Below are positions 27,033-35,010 of a DNA stretch of 64,000 nucleotides, one piece after another. The DNA is from Nocardia sp. CY41. Lineage in GTDB: Bacteria > Actinomycetota > Actinomycetes > Mycobacteriales > Mycobacteriaceae. The notes under the pieces were generated by a model. It was given only the letters and a program-made list of their open reading frames with translations, made no database searches and had not been told where the DNA came from. Within the stretch, counting starts at the first letter, position 1. Each line of letters starts with the position of its first letter. Location of the stretch: assembly GCF_009829325.1 (NCBI RefSeq), contig NZ_VUOS01000019.1, positions 62,001-126,000 on the forward strand, given 5' to 3'. The position numbers and the translations under genes are program-made.

Positions 27033-28673
27033 CTATTCGGCCGGGGGCTTAAGGCCCCTACCGGTGTGGTTCGCAGACTTGATGGCGGAACCTTCCGGCA
27101 TGCCGCCTCTCGGGTCGACTTCGGCATGCTCGGGAGCCGAGACATCACGTTCGGTGCGGCGCCGCACGAGTAGCAACGCGGCCACGGCCACGACGATCGG
27201 AACGAAACTGACGGCCAGCATGGTGAGCCGAAGAGCGTTCGCGAGGTCCACATCGAGTTGCAGCCCGGCCGCGTGCCGCAGCAGGTTGGGATCGTAACCG
27301 GCGCTGCCTGGACTGTGCGCCACCGCGCTACGTGCGGCGTCGACGGCCCGCTCGGCGCTGGTGATCGAGATCGCGCGTGAGTGCGCGTCCGCCAGCCATT
27401 CGCGCTGGAAGAAGATGTTCAGCAGCAGAAGGTAAACGGTGGGCCCCAAGGCGTAGCCGGTCATCCCGGCGGCCAGTTGGACGGAAGCGACGGTACCGGT
27501 ATGTCCGGGCGGTGCTCGCGAAAGCACCATCTCGGATACCGAAGTCGCGGTGACCAGTGCGCCGAGATTGCACAGCCAGGTGGCCAGTACCAGCAACCAC
27601 AGCGCCATCGTGGGGCTGACGGTCGCCGCCATCAGCAATCCGCTCGCCGAGAGCAGCGACAGCCCGACGATCAATACCGATCGTGGGCTGTGAACGCCCA
27701 TCAGGCGCCCGGCGAGGGTCACGGCGCCCGCGATGAGCAATGTGCCCGGTAAGTACAGCGCGCCGATGGCCTCCGGTGACAGCGCCAGCACCTTGGTCCC
27801 GAACTGCCCGAGCGCGACCCCAAGTCCGGCTGACAGGAAGTTGAGGGTGATAGCCGACGCCAGAGCGATGCTGAAGGTCGCGTTGCGGAACAGCGTCAAG
27901 TCCAAGGCGGGTTCGGTTGTACGCCGTTCATGAAGCACGAACGCAGTCGCCGCCGCTGCGCTGAACGCGAACGGCAGCCAGGTTTCCGGCCGAAGAACGC
28001 CTTTTTGCGCGGCGGCGATGCCGATGACGAGGCCGAGCAGCGCCGCTCCGATCAAGGCCACGCCGATCACGTCGAGCCGAGGGCGCTGCCGGACGGGTGA
28101 CTCCGGCACGTAGACCGCGGTCAGCCACAGCGCGAGCAGCGACAGCGACGGGGCGACCAAGAACAGCGACCGCCACCCGACGGCGGTCACCATCCAGCCG
28201 GTGAACGCTGGGATGACCCCACACAGAATCATTTCCACCGCCATGAAGACGCCGATGGCGGTGGGGCGCTTCTGCTCCGGCACCGATGTCTTCAACAGCG
28301 CCAGCGGCACGCCGAGCAGCGCTGTCATCCCGACACCGTCGAGGACGCGCATTGTGAAGAGGTATGCGTAGCCGGGTGACAACAGGGAGAGCAGGTCGGC
28401 GACCGTCACGACACCCAAGCCGAGCATCAGCAGCCGCTTGAGCCCATACGCATCGCCGAGATTGCCCGCGGCGAGGACAGCGGCGGCCATCACCAAGGTC
28501 GCCGTTCCGCCGAGCAAACCGGCGAGTTGCGGCGGCACACGCAGGTCGCGACTTACTTGGGGCAGGTTCAGACTGAGCACAAGGGGATCGAGGACGGTGA
28601 TCGTGAACGCGAGCGCGAGGGCGATGATGGCAAGCAGGGCCCTCGTATCAGCTCGCGACCGAAGCGCTGGCAC
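27033..28673 (-). CDS. MFS drug:proton antiporter, DHA2 (14-helix) family
   Basis: A 546-residue exporter with about fourteen hydrophobic helices. Motif A-like sequence is GNLGDAYGLKRLL, and the antiporter motif C region is GVIPAFTGWMV. The acidic residue in helix 1 (TVLDPLVLSLNLPQV) is typical of QacA/EmrB-type pumps. GTG 28673 is chosen because GGGGAGG stands just before it; a longer start at 28754 would add an unlikely Arg-rich leader. It follows the wax-ester synthase on the same strand after 132 bases. The exported compound is unknown. Confidence 0.88.
   Translation of the reverse strand: MPALRSRADTRALLAIIALALAFTITVLDPLVLSLNLPQVSRDLRVPPQLAGLLGGTATLVMAAAVLAAGNLGDAYGLKRLLMLGLGVVTVADLLSLLSPGYAYLFTMRVLDGVGMTALLGVPLALLKTSVPEQKRPTAIGVFMAVEMILCGVIPAFTGWMVTAVGWRSLFLVAPSLSLLALWLTAVYVPESPVRQRPRLDVIGVALIGAALLGLVIGIAAAQKGVLRPETWLPFAFSAAAATAFVLHERRTTEPALDLTLFRNATFSIALASAITLNFLSAGLGVALGQFGTKVLALSPEAIGALYLPGTLLIAGAVTLAGRLMGVHSPRSVLIVGLSLLSASGLLMAATVSPTMALWLLVLATWLCNLGALVTATSVSEMVLSRAPPGHTGTVASVQLAAGMTGYALGPTVYLLLLNIFFQREWLADAHSRAISITSAERAVDAARSAVAHSPGSAGYDPNLLRHAAGLQLDVDLANALRLTMLAVSFVPIVVAVAALLLVRRRTERDVSAPEHAEVDPRGGMPEGSAIKSANHTGRGLKPPAE
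27041..27060 (-). promoter_or_regulatory. DosR-type operator (GGGGC-TTAA-GGCCC) before the 29-residue gene
   Basis: A near-perfect palindrome lying inside the last codons of the MFS gene and about 80 bases upstream of the small membrane-protein gene. The TTAA centre fits the W-rich centre of the DosR consensus. A terminator role for the MFS gene is less likely because the stem has a central mismatch and no loop. Confidence 0.5.
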
Positions 28674-28805
28674 CGCGCACCTCCCCGATACGGACGCGGA
28701 TCGACATGCCGCCAGCCCCCGCGTCCGGTCGTGCCTGTCGGTTCGGTCGCCCACGCGGGCCGGTCGCCGTGTCCGAAGGATCGGCGTCGGGTTGCTGGTC
28801 CGGAC

Positions 28806-30218
28806 TCACTTCGCGTGCCGTGATCGGGTGGTGGCGGCACCGATCGCGCGGCTGAGGACCGGTTGCGGTCGTCGTGACAGCTGCCGGTCGCGGGCGTGGA
28901 CCAGCAATACCGCGATCTCGGTCGCGATGCTCGAGGACATCGTCTCGATGTCGGGCGTCGTGTCGTAATCGCCGGTGATACCGAAGGTCAGACGGTCGAG
29001 GTAGCTGAGGATCGCGATCGTTGTGCGTACCCGCATGGCGATCGGAATGCAGGGCCACAACTCGAGCACGTTCCGGCCGCCGAGGATCAAGCGGTGCCTG
29101 GGGCCGGGAATGTTGGTCGCGAGCGCGACGACGCCGCGCTGCGGGAAAGAGACCGCCAGCCGGAACACTTCGGCCACGATTCCGAATGGCAGCCGCCGGG
29201 AGAGCGAGAGCATCGACTTCTCGGCATCGGCTTCACCCCGAGCGCGGTGTTTCCGAACCTGCTCGTGGACGGCCATCAGTCGCTCCACGGGCTGATCGAT
29301 CTCGATCGGCAGGTGGGTGATCACCGCGGAGACACGGTTGTCCAGTACGTGTTTCGCCTCGGTCGTTCGGGTCGAGACCGGTACGACGATGCGCAGTTCG
29401 GTGGTGGAGGGATGCTCGCCGCGGCTGAGTAGCAGACGGCGGTAGGCGGCGGCGATGGCAGCTACGGCGACATCGTTGATGGTGACATCGAAAGCCGTTG
29501 CTATCTCCTGCACCTGCGGAAGCATGGTGCGCGCCACCGTGTAACGGCGCTGTCTACCGATGGGTCCGTTGAGCGATGACTCGCTTGCCGGCGCGATCGC
29601 CGCGTACAGCACCGGCGCCAATGTGCGCACGGTTCCGACGGCGAAACGCGGGATGGTCGCGGGTGCCCGAATCGCTTCTTTCAGCAGTCTCAGCAATCCT
29701 GTGCCCGGCCGTCTCGCGGTCGGCCTGCGGTGCTCACCGATATCGATCGCGGAGGGGTCGCAGAAGCTTTCCAGCAGCGTGATCTCGGAGATGCCGTCGA
29801 CCATGGTGTGATGAGCCTTGAGGATCATCGCCCAGCGATCCTCGGTCAGCCGGTCGATCATGACCACCTCCCACAGCGGGTGGTCACGATCCAATCGCTC
29901 GGTCAGCTCGGTCGCGATCAGCTCCTGCAACTCCCGCTCGCCACACGGCTCCGGTAGCGCGGTCCACCGAATATGATGGTTCAGATCGAAATTCGGGTCG
30001 TCCTCCCATACCGGCGCTTTCACGTCCCATGGCACGCGCCGGACCCGCTGTCGCAGCCGTGCGTGCCGCTCCAGTCCGCGATCCACCCAACCGCGCAGTT
30101 CGATCCTGGACGGCGCCGGCCCCTCGAGGATCGCCACTGTACCGATACCGAGGCTGATTCTGCGGTCGGTGTCTTCCATTTCCATGAAGCCCGTGTCCAG
30201 CGGGCCCAGTTCGGTCAT
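28806..30218 (-). CDS. wax ester synthase/diacylglycerol acyltransferase (WS/DGAT, Tgs1-like)
   Basis: A 470-residue acyltransferase that makes triacylglycerol or wax esters from acyl-CoA. The active-site motif is HHTMVDG at residues 136-142, and the second conserved region includes NDVAVAAIAAAYRRLL. In M. tuberculosis, tgs1 is a DosR target that builds storage lipid in hypoxia; here a DosR-type box sits 120 bases upstream. It probably shares a transcript with the MFS gene downstream. ATG 30218 starts MTELGPLDTGFMEMED, typical of the family N-terminus. Confidence 0.93.
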   Translation of the reverse strand: MTELGPLDTGFMEMEDTDRRISLGIGTVAILEGPAPSRIELRGWVDRGLERHARLRQRVRRVPWDVKAPVWEDDPNFDLNHHIRWTALPEPCGERELQELIATELTERLDRDHPLWEVVMIDRLTEDRWAMILKAHHTMVDGISEITLLESFCDPSAIDIGEHRRPTARRPGTGLLRLLKEAIRAPATIPRFAVGTVRTLAPVLYAAIAPASESSLNGPIGRQRRYTVARTMLPQVQEIATAFDVTINDVAVAAIAAAYRRLLLSRGEHPSTTELRIVVPVSTRTTEAKHVLDNRVSAVITHLPIEIDQPVERLMAVHEQVRKHRARGEADAEKSMLSLSRRLPFGIVAEVFRLAVSFPQRGVVALATNIPGPRHRLILGGRNVLELWPCIPIAMRVRTTIAILSYLDRLTFGITGDYDTTPDIETMSSSIATEIAVLLVHARDRQLSRRPQPVLSRAIGAATTRSRHAK

Positions 30219-30335
30219 CGCGAACCCGTCCCGGCAGCGGTCGTAGGCTGCTGCCTATCGGCTGGTACTGCCACTACTACGGATGAATCTTCCCGTGCCT
30301 CGACTTTTGCGAGCGAGATGCCAATGTCACCGGCC

Positions 30336-30355
30336 CAGGTGACGTAGGGCTCTCT
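30336..30355 (-). promoter_or_regulatory. DosR-type operator (GTGAC-GTAG-GGCTC)
   Basis: A diverged palindrome about 120 bases upstream of the WS/DGAT start. The left half GTGAC and spacing agree with the other boxes, the right half less so. Confidence 0.4.
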
Positions 30356-30418
30356 CGATCGGAGCGCCACCCCCGGATGCCGTCGTGATGTCGGGACACC
30401 GCAATGAGCGTGTCGGCA

Positions 30419-31321
30419 TCACCCGCCACGATGGGCCCCGGTTTCGCCCGTTCCATAGGCACTCGCCGACCTCGCGATGATCACCGGAACCTCGGCCGCG
30501 TGCAGGACGGACTGACCGACCGAGCCGAGCGTCATTCCGGCGAAGCCGCCGCGACCGTGGCTGCCGACGACGATGAGCTGGGCCTTGTTGCCGATCATGA
30601 GAAGCCGTTCGGCGGGACGGTCCTCGGTCACGATGCGGTGCACCGGGACCTCCGGATACTTCTCACCGAATCCGGCGATACTCCGGGAGAGCAATTCTTC
30701 GCCCTCCTCCTGCATTTGGTCGGATGATTCGAAGCGCAGGAAACCCGACCAGGTGTGCACCGCGACGAGTTCGACGCCACGGAAAGCGGCTTCATCGAAG
30801 GCGATCTCTATGGCGTGCACGCTGCTGCGGGAGCCGTCTACGCCGACCACCACCGGTCCGTCCGGTGGTGCGGCGGTCTCCGGGATGACCGCGACCGGGC
30901 ATGCCGCGTGCCGTGCCAGGGCGGTGCTCACCGAACCCAGGAGTCTGCGGTTGATGGCGCCGAGCCCGTGGGTGCCCAGGACGAGCAGTCGCGCGGCCTT
31001 CGAGCGATCGCGCAGGACCGGGATCGCAGGCGCGTCCACCAGTTCGGTGGTGATCTCGAGTTCGGCGATCGGCGCGGATTCGGAGATGGCGGTCGCGCGG
31101 GCGGTTTCGAGCGCGTCCAGCCCGCCTTGCCGATAGCTGTCGAAGTCGAACTGGCCGAGTTCGAAGCCCGATCCGAAGTCACCGAGCACACCGATCGCGT
31201 AAACGAGGTGTAGCGGCACGGTGCGCCGAGCGGCAGCGACGGCAGCCCAGCGCAGTGCCGCAAGCGCGACGGGCGAGCCGTCGACGCCGACCAGGACAGG
31301 CGGATTGCTGATCGCGGACAT
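30419..31321 (-). CDS. universal stress protein, two tandem UspA domains
   Basis: A 300-residue cytoplasmic protein with two UspA domains. Domain 1 begins VLVGVDGSPVALAALRWA and ends in GTHGLGAINRRLLGSVS; domain 2 begins VVVGVDGSRSSVHA and ends in GSHGRGGFAGMTLGSVGQS. Both carry the G-2x-G-9x-G-(S/T) ATP-binding pattern, so it should bind ATP like Rv2623. M 31321 is preferred because the conserved core begins directly after it. A DosR-type box lies 200 bases upstream. Confidence 0.92.
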   Translation of the reverse strand: MSAISNPPVLVGVDGSPVALAALRWAAVAAARRTVPLHLVYAIGVLGDFGSGFELGQFDFDSYRQGGLDALETARATAISESAPIAELEITTELVDAPAIPVLRDRSKAARLLVLGTHGLGAINRRLLGSVSTALARHAACPVAVIPETAAPPDGPVVVGVDGSRSSVHAIEIAFDEAAFRGVELVAVHTWSGFLRFESSDQMQEEGEELLSRSIAGFGEKYPEVPVHRIVTEDRPAERLLMIGNKAQLIVVGSHGRGGFAGMTLGSVGQSVLHAAEVPVIIARSASAYGTGETGAHRGG

Positions 31322-31521
31322 CTGTTTCGCCTCTCTGCTTGCCTCGGCGTCGTCGCGAGTCACTGCGGTGCGGATGCGGTGCACTGGCCTTCTCGCGCAG
31401 CAACGAGCGCAGACGCATCGGCGGCTCGGTGACGATCCGGCGGGCGAGGTGCAAAGACGCTTCGAGTGAATCGCTCGAAGGGGACATGAGCATCAGACTC
31501 GTCCCGATGTCCATGGCGCGG

Positions 31522-31541
31522 CTAGGGTCCGATGGCCCCGG
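31522..31541 (-). promoter_or_regulatory. DosR-type operator (GGGTC-CGAT-GGCCC)
   Basis: The core GGGTCCGATGGCCC is almost identical to the box at 48772-48791 before the APH/AAA gene (CTAGGGTCCRATGGCC in both). It is oriented to serve the USP gene ending at 30419, leaving a leader of about 200 bases in which I see no convincing small gene. Confidence 0.5.
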
Positions 31542-32066
31542 CCGGAACGTCCGATGACCCTCCATCGAGAGTTGTCCCGGACCGGGCCGTCACCGACCGA
31601 GCCGTACGTGACGACGCTGAGGACCTGCCTCTGCACCCCGGAGTGCACGGACCGGGCGGCTGTCTCATAGGACTGCCGTATTCGACAATGCCTGGGCAAC
31701 GAGATCATCTGCACGCATGCGGCCCTCCCCACCGGCGTCAGGGCATGCTCGGTCCGATATCCGAGTATGCGCCGAATGGCCGGGTACGGATTGCGGGCAT
31801 CGGTGTTCGCCGGGAGAGCGACCAATGGCCCCCACACGGTGTGTTCGCGCCTGACTGCGCAAGAATTCTACCTACTCGCGTGAGGCAGACGTCCTATGTT
31901 TCGACCGACGGCGGGGTTGGCGCGATGGTCACAGGCAGCGCCGGTTTCATCGCAGCACCGTCCGGACCAGACGTTCCTGCGCGGGAAGGCCGGATGAGAT
32001 GTCGACAGCTTCGACGACCGGGCCGATGGACACAGCCGAGCCGATCGTGGCCAGAGGACCCCGCAT
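31542..32066. other. gene-free stretch between USP and SDR units
   Basis: No domain, repeat or ribosome-site-supported gene is visible on either strand. One long open frame on the plus strand (31532-32158) has Arg/Pro/Gly-rich, non-protein-like composition and is treated as chance. Confidence 0.5.
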
Positions 32067-32086
32067 TCGGTGACCTTCGGCCGTCA
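32067..32086 (+). promoter_or_regulatory. DosR-type operator (GTGAC-CTTC-GGCCG)
   Basis: Located 78 bases before the SDR start. The CTTC spacer and GGCCG half also occur in the box before ppsA (37392-37411). Confidence 0.45.
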
Positions 32087-32163
32087 CCTGCTTCGCTGGT
32101 TCGCGCGATGCTGAATCACAGTCGACAAAGCGGGCGACACCGGTCGAAAGGTGATTGATCGTC

Positions 32164-32916
32164 ATGGGTGAATTCACGGGGAGAAGCGCCCTCGTCACCG
32201 GCGGCGCGCGCGGTATCGGCGCATCCGTGGTGGCCGCTCTGGCGAAGGAGCAGATTCCAGTCGTCATCGGCGACCTGCTCGAAGGCGAGGGCACTGCCCT
32301 GGCGGCGGCACTCGGCTCGGGCGCGATCTTCCGCAGGCTGGATGTGACCGACGAGGCGGGCTGGCGCGCTGTCCTCGACGATGCCGAGGCGGAGTTCGGT
32401 CCGCTGGCGGTGTTGATCAACAACGCAGGAATCGTCGACTTCGGCGACGTCGAGTCCGAATCTCCCGCGATGTTTCGGCATGTGGTCGACGTCAACCTCT
32501 ACGGCGCATGGCTGGGTATGCATCTGGCCGCGCCGCGCCTGCGGGCCGCGGGCGGTGGCGTCATCGTCAACATCTCCTCCACCGCCGGGCTTATCGGCTA
32601 CGCGGGTATCGGCGCCTATGTCGCGAGCAAATGGGGTTTGCGCGGCCTGACCAAGGCCGCCGCCCTGGAACTTGGGCGCGCGAACGTTCGCGTGTGCTCG
32701 ATTCACCCGGGCCCTGTTCACACACCGATGACGGCGGCGCTGGACGAATCCGTCGCCGCGAACCAGCCGCTGGCCCGCTTCGGTCAGCCGGAGGAGGTGG
32801 CCGCGATGGTGCGATTCCTGGTCACCGAGGCCACCTACTCGACCGGCTCGGAATTCGTGCTCGACGGTGGCGCCACCGCCGGTCAGGTTCTGGGCCTACC
32901 GGACGACTCCCGATGA
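32164..32916 (+). CDS. short-chain dehydrogenase/reductase
   Basis: A 250-residue classical SDR: cofactor motif TGGARGIG at residues 12-19, NNAG at 86-89, and catalytic Ser138/139-Tyr152-Lys156 in the AYVASKWG segment. Asp40-region GDLLEGEG after strand 2 favours NAD(H). Family members oxidise or reduce hydroxysteroids, 3-oxoacyl groups or other alcohols; Rv2002 (FabG3) sits in a similar position by the DosR genes of M. tuberculosis. ATG 32164 follows AAGGTGAT. The nitroreductase starts 11 bases later, so both share a transcript. Confidence 0.92.
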   Translation: MGEFTGRSALVTGGARGIGASVVAALAKEQIPVVIGDLLEGEGTALAAALGSGAIFRRLDVTDEAGWRAVLDDAEAEFGPLAVLINNAGIVDFGDVESESPAMFRHVVDVNLYGAWLGMHLAAPRLRAAGGGVIVNISSTAGLIGYAGIGAYVASKWGLRGLTKAAALELGRANVRVCSIHPGPVHTPMTAALDESVAANQPLARFGQPEEVAAMVRFLVTEATYSTGSEFVLDGGATAGQVLGLPDDSR

Positions 32917-32927
32917 GAGGGCGAGCG

Positions 32928-33917
32928 ATGCCGAGAACACACCCCGACTCCGAGACACTTCGATCCGCGTTGGCGCTGGCGTCTCGGGCGCCATCGGTGC
33001 ACAACACCCAGCCATGGCTGTGGCGGCTCGGACATGAGACAGTGCACCTGTACGCCGACGAGAGCCGGAGGCTGCCGCACACCGATCCCGACGGACGCGA
33101 TCTGCTGCTCAGTTGTGGTGCCGCTTTGCATCATTTCCGAGTCGCCGCTCGCGCGGAGGGTTGGGAGACCATGATCCATCGGCTACCGAATCCGGCCGCG
33201 CCCGAGCACCTGGCGTCGATCGAATTCCGTCCCATCGCTTGCAGTCCCGAGGACGTCGAGTCGGCCCGCGCCATCAGCAGGCGCAGCACGGATCGCCGCC
33301 GTTTCAGCTCGTGGGAAGTTCCGGCGGCGCATCTCACGGCCATGATCGACGCCGGACTGGCCACCGGCGTGCTCGTGCGCGATATCGACGCCGAACCGGC
33401 TCGGACCCAGTTGCTGCGCGCGTTCGAACAGGCGGCCTGGCAACACGCTCGTGACGTCTCCTACGGTGCCGAACTAGCGCAGTGGAGTGCCAGACACGCG
33501 GCGCCACAAGGTGTGCCCGCGCGCAATGCGGTGTTGACCGAGGCCGATCCCACCGTGCGTCCCTTCTCGAACCCGGGATTACCGCAGGCTGTGGTGCGCG
33601 ACATCGATGCCGCCGACCGGATGCTGCTGCTGAGCACCAGCAGTGACGACCGATTGTCCCAGCTGCGCGCCGGGGAGGCCGCGAGCGCGGTGCTGTTGAC
33701 CGCCACGACACTGGGGCTTGCGACCTGCCCGCTGACCGAGCCGATGGAGTTGGCCGACACGAGGAGACGCATTCGCGCCGACGTTCTGGACGACACCGGA
33801 TATCCGCAAATAATCATCCGGGCCGGTTACGCGATCACGAGCGCTGACCCGGTTCCGCCCACGCCCCGCCGCCCGCTCGCCGAGGTGGTGCAGCCGCTCG
33901 ATTCCTCGGAGCCATGA
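32928..33917 (+). CDS. Acg-type nitroreductase-fold protein (first copy)
   Basis: A 329-residue protein of the Acg family (Rv2032 and Rv3131 in the DosR regulon). Two nitroreductase half-domains are fused: ASRAPSVHNTQPWLWRL near the start binds the FMN phosphate in true nitroreductases, and AASAVLLTATTLGLATCPLTEPME is the second half. Mycobacterial Acg lacks nitroreductase activity and may store FMN (family knowledge). ATG 32928 follows GAGAGGG. It is cotranscribed with the SDR. Confidence 0.9.
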   Translation: MPRTHPDSETLRSALALASRAPSVHNTQPWLWRLGHETVHLYADESRRLPHTDPDGRDLLLSCGAALHHFRVAARAEGWETMIHRLPNPAAPEHLASIEFRPIACSPEDVESARAISRRSTDRRRFSSWEVPAAHLTAMIDAGLATGVLVRDIDAEPARTQLLRAFEQAAWQHARDVSYGAELAQWSARHAAPQGVPARNAVLTEADPTVRPFSNPGLPQAVVRDIDAADRMLLLSTSSDDRLSQLRAGEAASAVLLTATTLGLATCPLTEPMELADTRRRIRADVLDDTGYPQIIIRAGYAITSADPVPPTPRRPLAEVVQPLDSSEP

Positions 33918-34008
33918 TCAAACGCGGTCGAGAGGCGTGATGCGAGCCAGCTGAACACACCGATTGGTACGGATATGCGACGACCGACCTGAGACCGAGG
34001 AGAACGCG

Positions 34009-34908
34009 ATGACGGAGCACTCGACCGGAACTGCCGCACCGACCGATCGGCCGATCGTGGTCGCCGTCGACGGTTCGGCAACCTCGTATCACGCGGCGGC
34101 ATGGGCGGCGGCCGACGCCGCGCTGCATCGCGCCCGGCTGCACATCGTCACCTCCGTGTCCGTGCGGCCCGGATACGGCCTGGGCGCGACTCTCACGGAG
34201 GCCGATGTGGAGTGGCTGCGCAAGGACGGCGAACGAGTGCTCACCGAAGCCGCGCGCGTGGCCAGGACGACAGCGGCGGGCGAGGCGCTGACGATCAGCA
34301 CCGAGTTGACCGTCGCACCGATCATTCCGGACCTGATCGACCGGTCCGGGCGCGCGCGAACTCTGGTCGTCGGCAGCCGCGGGCTGGGCGCGTTCCGGCG
34401 AGAATTGCTCGGCTCGGTGAGCGCCGCGATGACCAGGCACGCGCACTGCCCAGTCGCGGTCGTGCGCTCGACGTCGGCGACCGATCCCCTTACCTCGGGG
34501 AAACCCGTTCTGGTGGGGGTGGACGGCACCACCAACAGCGTGCCCGCCGTCGAACTCGCCTTCGAGGAGGCATCGCGACGCAAGGTCGGTCTGATCGCGC
34601 TGCACACATGGAGCGATTCGAGCGGGATCGACCTGGTTCCCGGGTGGGACGCTGTGCGGGAACGCGAGGATGCGCTGCTGGCGGAGAATCTCGCGGGCTT
34701 CGGCGAACGCTATCCGGATGTCGCGGTGCGACGTGTCCTGGTGCGCGACAGGCCGGTTCGGTCCTTGTTCGATCAATCGGAGGACGCTCAGCTGCTCGTG
34801 GTGGGCAGCCACGGCCGCGGTGGGTTCACCGGCATGTTGCTCGGGTCCACCAGCGCGGCTTTGCTGCATTCGGTGGAGTGCCCCATCCTCGTCGTGCGTC
34901 AGCGCTGA
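34009..34908 (+). CDS. universal stress protein, two tandem UspA domains
   Basis: A 299-residue double UspA protein. Domain 1 runs IVVAVDGSATSYHAAAWA to GSRGLGAFRRELLGSVSAAM; domain 2 runs VLVGVDGTTNSVPAVELA to GSHGRGGFTGMLLGSTSAAL. ATP-binding glycines are intact in both. ATG 34009 is preceded by GAGGAG. I found no convincing DosR-type box in the 91 bases upstream, so it may rely on the SDR-Acg transcript. A fragment at 56809-57066 is closely related to residues about 65-105 of this protein. Confidence 0.92.
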   Translation: MTEHSTGTAAPTDRPIVVAVDGSATSYHAAAWAAADAALHRARLHIVTSVSVRPGYGLGATLTEADVEWLRKDGERVLTEAARVARTTAAGEALTISTELTVAPIIPDLIDRSGRARTLVVGSRGLGAFRRELLGSVSAAMTRHAHCPVAVVRSTSATDPLTSGKPVLVGVDGTTNSVPAVELAFEEASRRKVGLIALHTWSDSSGIDLVPGWDAVREREDALLAENLAGFGERYPDVAVRRVLVRDRPVRSLFDQSEDAQLLVVGSHGRGGFTGMLLGSTSAALLHSVECPILVVRQR

Positions 34909-35010
34909 CGCCGTTATCATGCGACGACGGAACGGGCGATCTGCGGACCACTGTCGGTCTCGCAGGCCGCGCCGACCATCGCGTGTGAACCCGTAGGCGG
35001 TATCGGCTGA

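Noticed and set aside
31532..32158. Long open frame on the plus strand between USP and SDR
   Set aside because: Arg/Pro/Gly-rich composition, no ribosome site or domain; long chance frames are normal in high-GC DNA.
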